From AP-15 sp963775875 (GTDB lineage Bacteria > Pseudomonadota > Alphaproteobacteria > ATCC43930 > CGMCC-115725): a DNA stretch of 64,000 nucleotides. Shown here piece after piece: positions 1-10,312 of this stretch. Where the stretch lies: contig CAVZKP010000045.1 in assembly GCA_963775875.1 (NCBI GenBank), positions 124,001 to 188,000 on the forward strand, in the 5' to 3' direction. Position 1 is the first letter of the stretch. Every line of letters starts with the position of its first letter. The translations under genes were made by a program, and so were the position numbers. The notes beneath the pieces are model-generated. The model saw nothing but the letters and a program-made list of their open reading frames with translations. It was not told the origin of the DNA and ran no database searches.

Positions 1-163
1 CAGCGCTTATCTGGCAATGGGCGGCTACGCCGTCTTTGTGTGGCCGGCCTATGGCCTGACGGCTGCCGTGCTCGGCGGCCTGGCGCTGCATTCCTGGCGG
101 CGTTACCAGCACAGCTTGCGCGCGCTCGAAGGGCTGCAGCAGCAGCTTCGGACGCGACGATGA
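1..163 (+). CDS. ccmD: Haem exporter protein CcmD (5' partial)
   Basis: The window opens inside this gene. The visible 53 codons read from base 2 and begin SAYLAMGGYAVFVWPAYG, then a hydrophobic stretch and a basic SWRRYQ tail, the usual form of the small single-pass CcmD protein. CcmD helps release haem-loaded CcmE from the CcmABC complex in cytochrome c maturation at the inner membrane. Its TGA overlaps the ccmE start (ATGA), so the two are translationally coupled. The true start lies outside the window. Confidence 0.85.
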   Translation, partial: SAYLAMGGYAVFVWPAYGLTAAVLGGLALHSWRRYQHSLRALEGLQQQLRTRR

Positions 164-651
164 CCCGCAAGCGGCAGCGGCTTTGCGTGCTGGCGCTCGG
201 CATGACCGCGCTCGCTGCGGCGACTGCGCTGGTGCTCAGCGCGTTCAGCAGCAATCTAGTGTTTTTCTACAGCCCAAGCGATCTGAAGACGCATGCGATC
301 TCGATCGACCGCCGGATGCGGATCGGCGGCCTCGTCGAACGCGAGAGCGTCTCGCACTCGGTCGGCGGGCGCACGGTCTCATTCCGCATCACGGACGGCA
401 AAAACGACATTGCCGTCATCTATCGCGGCATCCTGCCCGACCTGTTCCGCGAAGGGCAGGGGGTCGTCGCTGAAGGCCGGTTGGAGCCGGACGGCGTATT
501 TGCCGCCTCGACCGTGCTCGCCAAGCATGATGAGCGTTACATGCCGCGTGAGGTCGTCGACGCGCTCAAAAAAAGCGGCCACTGGCAGGAGGGTGCGGCA
601 TCGGCCGCGGCCGCTGCTCCGCTGAAGGCCGCGGCGACGGTCGGCCGTTAG
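160..651 (+). CDS. ccmE: Cytochrome c-type biogenesis protein CcmE (haem chaperone)
   Basis: This 163-residue protein is the periplasmic haem chaperone that takes haem from CcmC/D and passes it to the CcmF/H ligase. An N-terminal membrane anchor (about residues 8-28) is followed by the OB-fold domain. The covalent haem site is seen as KHDERY, with His123 and Tyr127 matching the family HxxxY arrangement. The tail is Ala-rich. The start was chosen because ATG overlaps the ccmD stop. The next gene is an amidohydrolase rather than ccmF, so the usual ccm order is broken here. Confidence 0.95.
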   Translation: MTRKRQRLCVLALGMTALAAATALVLSAFSSNLVFFYSPSDLKTHAISIDRRMRIGGLVERESVSHSVGGRTVSFRITDGKNDIAVIYRGILPDLFREGQGVVAEGRLEPDGVFAASTVLAKHDERYMPREVVDALKKSGHWQEGAASAAAAAPLKAAATVGR

Positions 652-731
652 GATGATGCCGTTAGATTGGAGCTTATCCCACGCGCGGGTGACCGGATGG
701 CGCTCTGCTCGAGTTTGTTTGGAGGTGCGCC

Positions 732-2201
732 TTGTCTTCTCGCACATCGGGCGATACCGGAGATTTGGCAGGTCATGCCGGCTGCCTTTGCCACCGGCCG
801 GAAATTCACGCGCTGACCCAGCGGATCAGCGCGGATCTTTCACGCCGCGGGTTTGCCGCGGCCGTCGCCGCCTCGATCGCGCTACTCGGCCTGCCTAAGC
901 TCGCCGGCGCGCAGCCGGCCCCGACACGGCCGATCCTGTTTACTGATCTCCGGCTGTTCGACGGAAAATCTGGAACCCTGCGCGAAGGGCTCCGCGTGCT
1001 CGTCGAGGGCAATCGGATCAAGGGCGTGACGGGAGGTAACCCCGCTGCGCCCGACGGTGCACAAGTGATCGATTGCGGTGGCCGGGTTCTTATGCCCGGC
1101 CTGATCGACGCGCACTGGCATTCCATATTCGCCGCACTGCCGCTCCCGACGCTGATGTCCGCGGATATCGGTTACATCTATCTGGCCGCGAGCGCGGAGG
1201 CGGAGCGTACGCTGATGCGTGGCTTCACCACTGTTCGCGACCTCGGCGGTCCCGCTTTTGCCCTAAAGCAGGCGATCGACGCGGGCGTCGTTTCGGGCCC
1301 GCGCATTTATCCGTCCGGCGCCATGATAACCGCGACCGGCGGTCATGGCGACTTACGTCCGCTGTCTGATGTGCCGAGTGTCGCCGGCACTCTTAGTCGC
1401 GTTGAGCGGACCGGCGGCAGCATCATTGCCGATGGTCCCGATGCAGTGCGGCTGCGCGTTCGGGAGCAACTCCTGCAGGGAGCGTCGCAGATCAAGCTGG
1501 TGGGCAGCGGCGGCGTCTCTTCACCTCGCAGTCCTTTGGAAGCGTTCACCTTCACCGAGCCTGAATTGCGCGCGGGGGCCGAAGCCGCCGAAGACTGGGC
1601 CACCTACGTCACGGTGCATGCTTATCCGCCGGGTCCGATCCAACGGGCGATTGCCGCAGGGGCCAAATGCATCGAGCATGGTCATTTGATGGACGAAGCG
1701 ACGGCCAGTCTGATGGCAGAAAAAGGCGTGTGGTTGAGCATTCAACCGTTTGTCGGGGATGATGATTCGATTTGTCTGACCGGCCAGAGCCGCATTGACC
1801 AGCTTCAGGTGCTTGCCGGCACCGATCGCGCCTACACGCTGGCGAAAGCTCACGGCATCAAGACGGCGTTCGGCTCGGATCTGCTGTTCTCCGGAACGCT
1901 GACCGCGCGCCAGGGCGCCATGCTGACCCACCTGACCCGCTGGTACCCAAACGCCGAGATTCTGCGGATGGCGACCGCCGCCAATGCTGATTTGCTCAGC
2001 TTAGCCGGTCCACGCGATCCTTACCCGGGGAAATTGGGGGTCGTCGACGAAGGCGCGCTCGCCGATCTGTTGCTCGTCGACGGCAATCCCCTCGAGAACA
2101 TCAAGCTTGTAGAGAATCCAGCCAAGAATTTTCTCATCATCATGAAGGACGGCGCGATCCACAAGGATACGCTCAATCCACGAGGCCCCAGCGATCGATG
2201 A
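732..2201 (+). CDS. Tat-exported metal-dependent amidohydrolase
   Basis: A 489-residue amidohydrolase-superfamily protein of the imidazolonepropionase/prolidase-like type. It starts at TTG with a good GGAGG six bases upstream. A twin-arginine stretch (SRRGF, Arg38-Arg39) followed by a hydrophobic run ending AGAQ suggests Tat export. The metal site is visible as DAHWH (His128, His130), a Lys in QIKLVGSGG that may be carboxylated, later His residues (VHAYP, EHGH) and the late Asp in FGSD. Substrate cannot be told from sequence; such enzymes hydrolyse cyclic amides or Xaa-Pro peptides. It sits between ccmE and ccmG on the same strand. Confidence 0.85.
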   Translation: MSSRTSGDTGDLAGHAGCLCHRPEIHALTQRISADLSRRGFAAAVAASIALLGLPKLAGAQPAPTRPILFTDLRLFDGKSGTLREGLRVLVEGNRIKGVTGGNPAAPDGAQVIDCGGRVLMPGLIDAHWHSIFAALPLPTLMSADIGYIYLAASAEAERTLMRGFTTVRDLGGPAFALKQAIDAGVVSGPRIYPSGAMITATGGHGDLRPLSDVPSVAGTLSRVERTGGSIIADGPDAVRLRVREQLLQGASQIKLVGSGGVSSPRSPLEAFTFTEPELRAGAEAAEDWATYVTVHAYPPGPIQRAIAAGAKCIEHGHLMDEATASLMAEKGVWLSIQPFVGDDDSICLTGQSRIDQLQVLAGTDRAYTLAKAHGIKTAFGSDLLFSGTLTARQGAMLTHLTRWYPNAEILRMATAANADLLSLAGPRDPYPGKLGVVDEGALADLLLVDGNPLENIKLVENPAKNFLIIMKDGAIHKDTLNPRGPSDR

Positions 2202-2222
2202 TCGCGAGGCTATTGGAGCCGC

Positions 2223-2787
2223 ATGAAGCGCAAGTTTCTGTTTCTGCTGCCGGCGGCGCTGTTCGCAGTGCTGCTGGTCGCCTTCGCAATGGGCCTCAAC
2301 CATGATCCGCAGCTGCTGCCGTCGGCGCTGATCAATCGCCCGGCGCCGGATTTCTCGCTTGCCGGGCCTCTACGACCCGGCGCATGGCCTGGCGCGCAAG
2401 GATCTCGGCGGCGGGGTCACGCTGGTCAATTTCTTTGCCTCCTGGTGCCTGCCATGCCGCGAAGAGCAGGCGGCGCTGATGGCATTGGCCCACCGCCCCG
2501 GCGTCACCCTCGACGGCATCGCCTATAAGGACAAACGCACGGACTCACGCCGCTTTCTCGACGATTTCGGCAATCCATACGATCGCGTCGCGGTTGATCG
2601 CGACGGTGCCACGGCGATCAATTTCGGCGTCTACGGGGTGCCGGAAACCTATGTTATCGACCGCACCGGGCATATCCGCTATCGTCAGGTCGGTCCGCTG
2701 AGCGCCGAGGATATCGAGCAGAGGATCCTGCCGATGATCGCGCGGATCGCCGCTTCCGCCGGTTTGCCGACGACCGCGGCGCGGTAA
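2223..2787 (+). CDS. ccmG: Thiol:disulfide interchange protein CcmG/DsbE (frameshifted)
   Basis: Membrane-anchored thioredoxin-like protein that keeps apocytochrome c cysteines reduced. The first part encodes a TM anchor and RPAPDFSL; the second carries the active site WCLPC and the family motif GVPETYVID. The two halves are in different frames. Removing one T in the CTTGCC at about 2358 gives a continuous 187-residue protein reading DFSLPGLYD, so I call one gene with a one-base insertion, probably a sequencing error. The stop lies 6 bases from the convergent sucB stop. Confidence 0.85.
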
Positions 2788-2793
2788 GAGGCC

Positions 2794-4027
2794 TTAGAGG
2801 TCGAACAGCAGGCGCGAGGGATCCTCGATCAACTCCTTGACCCGCGCCAGAAAGGCCACCGCCTCGCGCCCGTCGACGATCCGATGATCGTAGGACAATG
2901 CCACATACATCATCGACCGGATCTCGATCTGTGTCGCCCACTGCGACCGGTCGGCGTTCGATCTTGTGCATGCCGAGGATGCCGGATTGCGGCGGATTGA
3001 GGATCGGCGTCGACAACAGCGAGCCGTAGACGCCGCCATTCGAGATCGTAAAGGTGCCGCCCGAAAGGTCCTCGATCGACAGTTTGCCGTCGCGCGCCTT
3101 TTGGCCGAATGCGGCGATCGTCTTTTCGATCTCGGCAAAGCTCATCTGCTCGGCGTCGCGAAGCACCGGTACGACGAGCCCTTGCTCGAGGCCGACCGCA
3201 ACCCCGATGTCGTAATGGTTCTTGTAGATGATGTCGTCGCCGTCGATTTCGGCGTTGACCCCGGGAATTTCCCTCAAGGCGACAATCGCCGCCTTGACGA
3301 AGATCGACATGAAGCCGAGGCGTACCCCGTGCTTTTTCTCGAAGGCCTCGCGCCAGCGCTCGCGCAGCGCGATCGTCTGACTCATGTCGATTTCGTTGAA
3401 GGTGGTCAGCATCGCCGCGGTGTTCTGCGCCGCCTTCAGGCGCTCGGCGATCCGCCGCCGCAGCCGCGTCATCCGCACCCGCACCTCGCGCTCACCCGCG
3501 GCGGGCGCCGGCGAGGGCAGAACAGGCGCCTGTGGCGTCGGTGGCGCCGGCGGCGCAGCCCGCTCCGCTACCGGGCGCGCCAGCGCTTCGAGCACATCAG
3601 CTTTGCTGATCCGTTCGCCGGGCCCGGTCGGCTCGATCGTCGCGACGTCGACACCGCTCTCTGCAACAAGCTTACGTACGGCGGGCCCAGCGCGTTTGAG
3701 CGCTTGCCGCCGGTCACCCTCCCGCTCTGCGGGCCCCACCTTTTCTGCGCGAACGGGGATCGGGCCGGGGTGAGCGGCCACCGCCGCAACACCCTCGCTG
3801 ATCCGGCCCAGCACCGCGCCGACCGGCAAATTCGCGCCCTCCTCGGCCACAATCTCGGCTAGCGTCCCGGCGGCAGGCGCCGGCACTTCCAAGGTCACCT
3901 TGTCGGTTTCGAGCTCGACCAACGGCTCGTCGACGGCGACCGCCTCGCCCGGCCGCTTCAGCCATTTTGCCACCGTCGCCTCGGTCACCGACTCGCCGAG
4001 GCTCGGCACCTTGATCTCGATCGCCAT
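2794..4027 (-). CDS. sucB: 2-oxoglutarate dehydrogenase E2, dihydrolipoyl succinyltransferase (frameshifted)
   Basis: Core acyltransferase of the oxoglutarate dehydrogenase complex. Order: one lipoyl domain (lipoyl Lys in ETDKVTLEV), a Pro/Ala linker, the peripheral-subunit-binding domain (about residues 110-145), a second linker, and the catalytic domain ending SYDHRIVDGREA with catalytic His and Asp. The frame breaks at about 2932 in GGCGACACAG; removing one base yields a 410-residue protein of normal length. ATG at 4027 is preferred over the in-frame TTG three bases upstream. It follows sucA by 9 bases. Confidence 0.92.
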
Positions 4028-4036
4028 CAACTCGCC

Positions 4037-6863
4037 TCAGGCGGCGAGCGCGTCGGCGACGAGCTGCGCCTGTTCTTCGGTGTGGCGCTTGAACAGTCCG
4101 GTGGCCGGCGATGCGGCTTCGGCGCGGCCGGCAAAGCGCGGCCGCTTGGCCGCGACAGCAAGGCCGGCGAGCACCTGCTCGATGCGCCGGTCGACAAAAT
4201 TCCAGGCGCCCATGTTCTCCGGCTCTTCCTGGCACCAGACGATTTCGGCGTTGCGGTAGCGCGCCAAAATCTTGCCGAGCGCGTCGGACGGGAAGGGATA
4301 GAGCTGTTCGACCCGGATCAGCGCCACCCGGTCGTCGCCATTTGAGGCGCGAGCCTTCGCCAGATCGAAATAGACCTTGCCGCTGCTCAGGACGACGCGG
4401 CGCACCGCGTCATCGGCGGCGATCGGCCCGGTTTCCGGGATCACCCGGCGAAAGCCGCTCTCCGGTCCCATCTCGGCGAAATGCGACATCACCTCCCTGG
4501 CGCGCAGCAAGGATTTCGGCGTGAAAATCACCAGCGGCTTTCTGAAATTGCGATGGATCTGGCGTCGCAATGCGTGAAAATAATTCGCGGCACTGGTCAG
4601 GTTGCAGACCTGGATATTGTCGTCGGCGCAAAGCTGCAGATAGCGCTCGATGCGCGCCGAGGAGTGCTCCGGCCCCTGCCCCTCATAGCCGTGCGGCAGC
4701 AGCAGCACGAGGCCGCTCATGCGCAGCCATTTGGCTTCGCCGGCGCTTAGGAACTGGTCGATGATGACCTGGGCGCCATTGGCGAAATCGCCGAACTGCG
4801 CCTCCCATAACACCAGGGTCGACGGGTCGGCGAGGCTGTAGCCGTATTCGAAGCCGACCACCGCCGCCTCGGACAGCGGGCTGTCGATAATTTCGAATGG
4901 CGCCTGCCCGGCGCGGACATGGTTGATCGGGACGTAGCGCGCTTCGCTTTCCTGATCGACCAGGATCGCATGGCGGTGCGAAAAGGTGCCGCGACCGCTG
5001 TCCTGGCCGGACAGGCGGACATGGGTCCCCTCGGCGCATAGGGAGGCGATCGCCAACGCCTCGGCGGTCGCCCAGTCGATCGCTTCGCCCGATTCGATCG
5101 CGGCGCGTTTCGCTTCGAGCTGGCGGGCGATCTTGGGGTTGAGGCGAAAGCCCTCGGGAACCGTCGCCAGCCCCCGACCCAGCTCGCGCAGCAGCGCAGG
5201 CGCGACGCCGGTGTCGCAGCCGCCATCGTCGCGCGGTGCGGGCTCGAGCCCGGCCCAGGCGCCTTCGAGCCAGTCCGCCTTGTTCGGGCGATAGTGCCTG
5301 GCCGCCTCGAATTCGGCTTCGAGGCGGGCAACAAAACGCGCCGCCATCGCCTCCGGCTCGCCCTCGCCGACGACCCCTGCGGCGACCAGGCGCGCGGCAT
5401 AAATCTGCCGGGTCGTTGGATGGCGGGCGATCGCGCGGTACATCAGCGGCTGGGTAAAGGCCGGCTCATCGCCCTCGTTGTGCCCTTGCCGGCGATAACA
5501 GAACAGGTCGACGACGACATCCTTGTGGAATTCATGTCGATATTCGGCGGCGATGCCGGAGACTGCGACGACCGCCTCGGGATCGTCGCCATTGACATGA
5601 AAGATCGGCGCCTGGACGCCCTTGGCAACATCCGACGGGTAGGGGCTCGACCGCGCGGCGGACGGAGCGGTGGTAAAGCCGATCTGGTTGTTGACGATGA
5701 CATGGATCGTGCCGCCGGTCGAGAAGCCGGTCAGCTCCGACAATTCGAGCGACTCGGCGACCAGACCCTGGCCGGCAAAGGCCGCATCGCCGTGCATCAG
5801 GATGCCGGCGACCTCGTTCCTCGCCTTCGTCGCCGCCACGCTGCTGCTGCTTGGCCCGGACCTTGCCGAGCACTACCGGGTCGACTGCCTCGAGATGCGA
5901 CGGGTTGGCGGCGAGCGACAGATGCACGGTCCTTGCGCCAACTTCGCGGTCGGCCGAGGTGCCGAGATGGTATTTGACATCGCCCGAGCCATGGACCTGC
6001 TCGGGGTTGGTCGAATTGCCCTGGAATTCGGAAAAGATCGCGGCGAACGGTTTGCCGACAAAATTGGCCAGCACGTTGAGCCGCCCGCGATGCGGCATGC
6101 CGATGACGAATTCGCGAGTGCCGAGCGTGCCGCCCCGGCGCAGGATCGCCTCCAATGCCGGCATCAAGGATTCGGCGCCCTCGATGCCGAACCGCTTGGT
6201 GCCGGTATAGCGGCGGTCGAGAAAACGCTCGAAGGTCTCGGCAACGGTCAGGATCTGCAGGATCTCTTTGCGGAGGGCCGCCGACAGCGCCGCTCCGCTG
6301 TCGCGCGTCTCGAATTTCTGCTGGATCCAGGCGCGCTCCGCCGGCGCCTGGATATGCATATATTCGACCCCGATCGTGCCGCAATAGGTCGCGCGCAGGA
6401 TCGCCACGATCTCGCGCAGGCTCGCGCGCTCACGGCCGAAGATGTTGTTGAGGAAGATTTCGCGATCGAGATCGGCCTCTGTAAAGCCGTAGCTGCGGTA
6501 ATCAAGCTCGCGACAGGGTCCGCGCCTATCGAGCCCGAGCGGGTCGAGATCGGCTTCGAGATGACCGCGCACCCGATAGGCACGGATCAGCTGCAGCGCC
6601 CGGATCGAGTTGCTCGTGGCCAGGCGCAAGGCTTCGGCATCGAGAGCGGTGGCGTCGCCGTTGGCGCGCGCAGCGTTAGACTTCGCCCAAGGCGGTACGC
6701 GCAGTTCGCCGAGCGCCGCCGACGCATCGTCGCCGATCTCTGCGAAAAACCGCCGCCAGCTTTCGTCGACCGCGGCGGGGTCGTCGAGAAAGCGTGCGTA
6801 GAGATCGGCGATGAACTCGGCATTGGCGCCGGTCAGAAAACTCGTGCCGTCGATATCAGCCAT
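4037..6863 (-). CDS. sucA: 2-oxoglutarate dehydrogenase E1 component (frameshifted)
   Basis: Thiamine-diphosphate decarboxylase subunit of the oxoglutarate dehydrogenase complex (also called OdhA). The N-terminal part starts MADIDGTSFLTGANAEFI, and IGMPHRGRLN and HGSGDVKYHLG are diagnostic. The C-terminal part carries LMHGDAAFAGQG and the E1 transketolase-like domain. The reading frame changes at about 5825 (GAAGGCG); removing one G restores KQQQRGGDEARNEVAG and a 941-residue protein. It lies between sucD and sucB on the same strand, and the gap to sucD holds a palindromic repeat. Confidence 0.93.
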
Positions 6864-6884
6864 AAGGAAGCCTCAGTTCGTCGT

Positions 6885-6970
6885 AGCCCGGCGGGTCCCC
6901 GCCATCCACGTCTCCTCCGGCGTGGCTCCCCAGTTTCCAGGACGCGGATGCCCGGCTCTGGACCGGGCAA
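6885..6970. repeat. Intergenic palindromic repeat, element A
   Basis: The sucD-sucA gap (232 bases) holds two small hairpins, including GCCCGG-N7-CCGGGC at 6950-6968. The string CCATCCACGTCT next to a GTCCCC run resembles GTGATCCACGCCT in the 39845-39925 element. It looks like a degenerate member of a dispersed alphaproteobacterial palindromic repeat family. I see no gene in this gap. Confidence 0.45.
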
Positions 6971-7095
6971 GGGTGGTCAGGTTGCGCAGCTGCCGATTAC
7001 GGCGATTGCTGAAGCCAGACAACCCGACGGGACATGCCCGGCCGCAGCGGTTAGGTTGGCATCGCCTCAGTGCACTGCAACAACCAGCAGCGCAA

Positions 7096-7971
7096 TTACC
7101 CCTTCAGCACATCGCGCATGGTTGTGCCGATCGCGGCGGGCGAGAGGGCAACGGTGACATCGGCGCTACGCAACGCCTCCATCTTGTCTTCGGCGCCGCC
7201 CTTGCCGCCGGCGATGATGGCGCCGGCATGGCCCATGCGCCGCCCCGGCGGTGCGGTGCTGCCGGCGATAAACCCGACTACCGGCTTTTTCTTCCGCGCC
7301 GATTTCAGGAATGCCGCCCCGTCCTCTTCCGCGGTGCCGCCGATCTCGCCAATCATCACGATGGCTTCGGTCTCGTCATCGGCGAGCAGCATTTCCAGCA
7401 CTTCGACAAAGTTGGTGCCGTTGACCGGGTCGCCGCCAATGCCGACGCAGGTCGATTGCCCGAGCCCTACCGCGGTCGTCTGCGCCACCGCCTCATAAGT
7501 CAAGGTGCCCGAGCGCGAGACGATGCCGATCCGGCCGCGGCGATGGATATGGCCCGGCATGATCCCGATCTTGCATTCGTCGGGCGTGATGACGCCGGGG
7601 CAGTTCGGCCCGATCAGCCGGGTCTTGGTGCCGGTGAGGCTGCGCTTGACCCGAACCATGTCGAGCACCGGGATGCCTTCGGTGATGCAGGCGACGAGCG
7701 GGATGCCGGCATCAACCGCTTCGAGGATCGCATCGGCGGCAAAGGGTGGCGGCACGTAGATGACGCTGGCGTCGCACCCGGTCTTGGCCCGCGCCTCGTG
7801 CACGGTGTTGAACACCGGCAGGTCAAGGTGGCGCGTCCCGCCTTTTCCCGGCGTCACCCCGCCGACCATCTTGGTGCCGTAGGCGATCGCCTGCTCGGAA
7901 TGAAACGTGCCCTGCGCACCGGTGAAGCCCTGGCACAAGACCTTGGTCGACGCATTGACCAGGATCGACAT
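7096..7971 (-). CDS. sucD: Succinyl-CoA synthetase alpha subunit
   Basis: The 291-residue alpha subunit of ADP-forming succinate-CoA ligase, which makes succinate and ATP from succinyl-CoA. Seen are the CoA-binding N-terminus (QGFTGAQGTFHSEQ), the central GPNCPGVI and the phosphohistidine loop GHAGAIIAGGKGGAEDK. The ATG overlaps the sucC stop by one base (TGATG), so the subunits are translationally coupled. Intact frame. Confidence 0.97.
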   Translation of the reverse strand: MSILVNASTKVLCQGFTGAQGTFHSEQAIAYGTKMVGGVTPGKGGTRHLDLPVFNTVHEARAKTGCDASVIYVPPPFAADAILEAVDAGIPLVACITEGIPVLDMVRVKRSLTGTKTRLIGPNCPGVITPDECKIGIMPGHIHRRGRIGIVSRSGTLTYEAVAQTTAVGLGQSTCVGIGGDPVNGTNFVEVLEMLLADDETEAIVMIGEIGGTAEEDGAAFLKSARKKKPVVGFIAGSTAPPGRRMGHAGAIIAGGKGGAEDKMEALRSADVTVALSPAAIGTTMRDVLKG

Positions 7972-9140
7972 CAGCGCGCCTCCTTGACCGCGGTCACGAT
8001 CTTTTGCGCGGCGTCGGCGAGGTTTTCAGCCGCCAGGATCGGCAGGCCCGATTGCTGCATGATCTTCTTGCCGAGGTCGACATTGGTGCCTTCCAGGCGA
8101 ACCACCAGCGGCACATGCAGATTGATCTCGCGCGCGGCGGCGACGACGCCCTCGGCGATCACGTCGCAGCGCATGATCCCGCCAAAGATGTTGACCAGAA
8201 TGCCTTCGACATTTGGGTCGCTGAGGATCAGCTTGAACGCGGTCCCCACCCGCTCGCGCGTCGCCCCGCCGCCGACATCGAGGAAGTTGGCCGGGCTGCC
8301 GCCATAGAGCTTGATGATGTCCATCGTCGCCATCGCCAGCCCGGCGCCGTTGACCATGCAGCCGATATTGCCGTCGAGCTTGATGTAGTTGAGCGCGTGC
8401 TTGCCAGCCTCGACCTCGGTGGGCTCCTCCTCGTCCTCGTCGCGCAGTGCGGCGATCTCGGGGTGGCGGAACAGCGCGTTGTCGTCGAAGGCGATTTTGG
8501 CGTCGAGCGCCACCAGCTCCCCCGATCCGGTCACCACCAGCGGGTTGATTTCGGCGATCGAGGCGTCGAGTTCGGTGAAGGCGCGATAGAGCGCCGTCAC
8601 GAAATTAACCGCGACGCCGACCTGTTTGCCTTCGAGCCCCAGGCCATACGCAATCTCGCGGGCATGGAATGGCTCGATCCCGCTGGCGGGGTCGATCGCG
8701 ACCTTGAGGATCTTGTCGGGCGAATGCTCGGCAACCTCTTCGATCTCGACCCCGCCCTCGGTCGACCCGATCAGGGTGATCCGCCCGGTTTCGCGGTCGA
8801 TCAACAGTCCCAGATAGAGTTCGCGGGCGATGTCGCAGCCTTCCTCGACATAGACGCGCTTGACCTCGCGGCCGGCCGGCCCGGTCTGGTGAGTCACCAG
8901 ATTGCGTCCGAGCAACGCAGAGGCAGCCGCCGCCACCTCGTCCTCGGAGCGAACGAGCCTGACCCCGCCGGCCTTGCCGCGGCCGCCGGCATGGATCTGG
9001 GCCTTGACCACCCAGACACCCCCACCGAGCCGACGGGCGGCCGCGACCGCCTCCGCCGCGGTGTAGGCGACCCCGCCTCGCGGCACCGCGACGCCGAATT
9101 TCGCCAACAGCTCTTTGGCCTGATATTCGTGGATGTTCAT
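7971..9140 (-). CDS. sucC: Succinyl-CoA synthetase beta subunit
   Basis: The 389-residue beta subunit carrying the ATP-grasp nucleotide site. Diagnostic segments are MNIHEYQAKELLAKFG, KAQIHAGGRGKAGGV, and the C-terminal NIFGGIMRCD and VRLEGTNVDLGKKI. It lies 4 bases after mdh and overlaps sucD, giving the order mdh-sucC-sucD-sucA-sucB seen in many alphaproteobacteria. Intact frame. Confidence 0.97.
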   Translation of the reverse strand: MNIHEYQAKELLAKFGVAVPRGGVAYTAAEAVAAARRLGGGVWVVKAQIHAGGRGKAGGVRLVRSEDEVAAAASALLGRNLVTHQTGPAGREVKRVYVEEGCDIARELYLGLLIDRETGRITLIGSTEGGVEIEEVAEHSPDKILKVAIDPASGIEPFHAREIAYGLGLEGKQVGVAVNFVTALYRAFTELDASIAEINPLVVTGSGELVALDAKIAFDDNALFRHPEIAALRDEDEEEPTEVEAGKHALNYIKLDGNIGCMVNGAGLAMATMDIIKLYGGSPANFLDVGGGATRERVGTAFKLILSDPNVEGILVNIFGGIMRCDVIAEGVVAAAREINLHVPLVVRLEGTNVDLGKKIMQQSGLPILAAENLADAAQKIVTAVKEAR

Positions 9141-9144
9141 CGGA

Positions 9145-10103
9145 TCAGCCCAGAACCTTCATCTTCTTGACCACCTCGATCAGCTCGCGGACGCCGGCCG
9201 CCGATTTGTCGAAGGCGGCCTGTTCCTCGCGATCGAGTTCGATCTCGACAATGCGCTCGACCCCGCCGGAGCCGATCACCACCGGTACGCCGACATAGAG
9301 GTCCTTCACCCCGTACTGGCCCCGGAGCAACGCGGCGCAGGGCAATACCCGCTTCTTGTCGCGCAGAAAGGCCTCGGCCATCGCAATCGCCGAGCTAGCC
9401 GGCGCGTAAAACGCCGACCCGGTCTTCAATAAGCCGACGATTTCGGCGCCGCCGTCGCGGGTGCGCTGGACGATCTTGTCGAGCCGCTGCTGGTCGTCCA
9501 CCCCATCTTGACCAGATCAGGCAGCGGAATGCCGGCGACGGTCGAATAGCGCACCAACGGCACCATCATGTCGCCATGGCCGCCGAGCACGAAGGCGCTG
9601 ACATCCTCAACCGAGACCTTCAGCTCTTCGGCGAGAAACAGGCGGAAGCGGGCGCTGTCGAGGACCCCTGCCATGCCGACGACCCGCTCGGCGGGGAGCC
9701 CGCAGGCCTCGCGCATGACCCAGACCATCACGTCGAGCGGGTTGGTGATGGTGATTACAAAGGCATCGGGACAGTGCTGCCTGATCGCCCGGCCGACGGT
9801 CGAGATCACCTTGGCATTGGTCCCGATCAGATCGTCCCGGCTCATCCCGGGCTTGCGCGCGATGCCGGCGGTGACGATCACGACATCCGAGCCGGCAATG
9901 TCGGCATAGTCGTTGGTGCCTTTGACAACCGCATCATAACCTTCGATTGTCGAGCCTTGGACGATATCGAGCGCCTTCCCTTGCGGCACTCCCTCGACGA
10001 TGTCGAAAAGCACGATGTCGCCCAGTTCCTTGAGCCCGGCGAGCAGCGCGATGGTGCCGCCGACCTGCCCGGCGCCGATCAGCGCGATCTTGTTGCGTGC
10101 CAT
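9145..10103 (-). CDS. mdh: Malate dehydrogenase (frameshifted)
   Basis: LDH-like NAD-dependent malate dehydrogenase (malate to oxaloacetate). The Rossmann start is KIALIGAGQVGGT, the substrate loop has ARKPGMSRDDL, and the catalytic His is in GGHGDMMVPL. The frame breaks at 9501-9504, a run of four C on the plus strand; restoring a fifth gives LVKMGVDDQQRLD and a 319-residue protein. This is the one frameshift of the window best explained by a lost rather than gained base. It is first gene of the TCA cluster, with a 209-base divergent gap to kup. Confidence 0.93.
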
Positions 10104-10312
10104 AGCAAATGCCTCGTTTTTGCGGGCGCCGGGTGCAGGCGCGGGACGATCCGCGTCTTAACCCGAATCTCGCGGGCCGGCAAGTTGGCGGGCGCCTGCG
10201 CCCGATCGGCGATCCACAGGCCGGGATGCTGCGTCCGCAAAAATGATCTGTCGACAGGGCACCCTGTTTGTCTGGAAAACTGCTCCCCGGCATCCGGAGG
10301 CAGGAGAATTGC

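Noticed and set aside
2358..2358. Programmed frameshifting in ccmG and the other split genes
   Set aside because: The breaks lie in unrelated contexts, in eleven genes not known to use recoding, and lack a common slippery heptamer; indel error is simpler.
5670..9170. Long plus-strand open frames (up to 498 codons) opposite sucA, sucD and sucC
   Set aside because: Shadow frames of conserved TCA-cycle genes, with no ribosome sites or recognisable domains.
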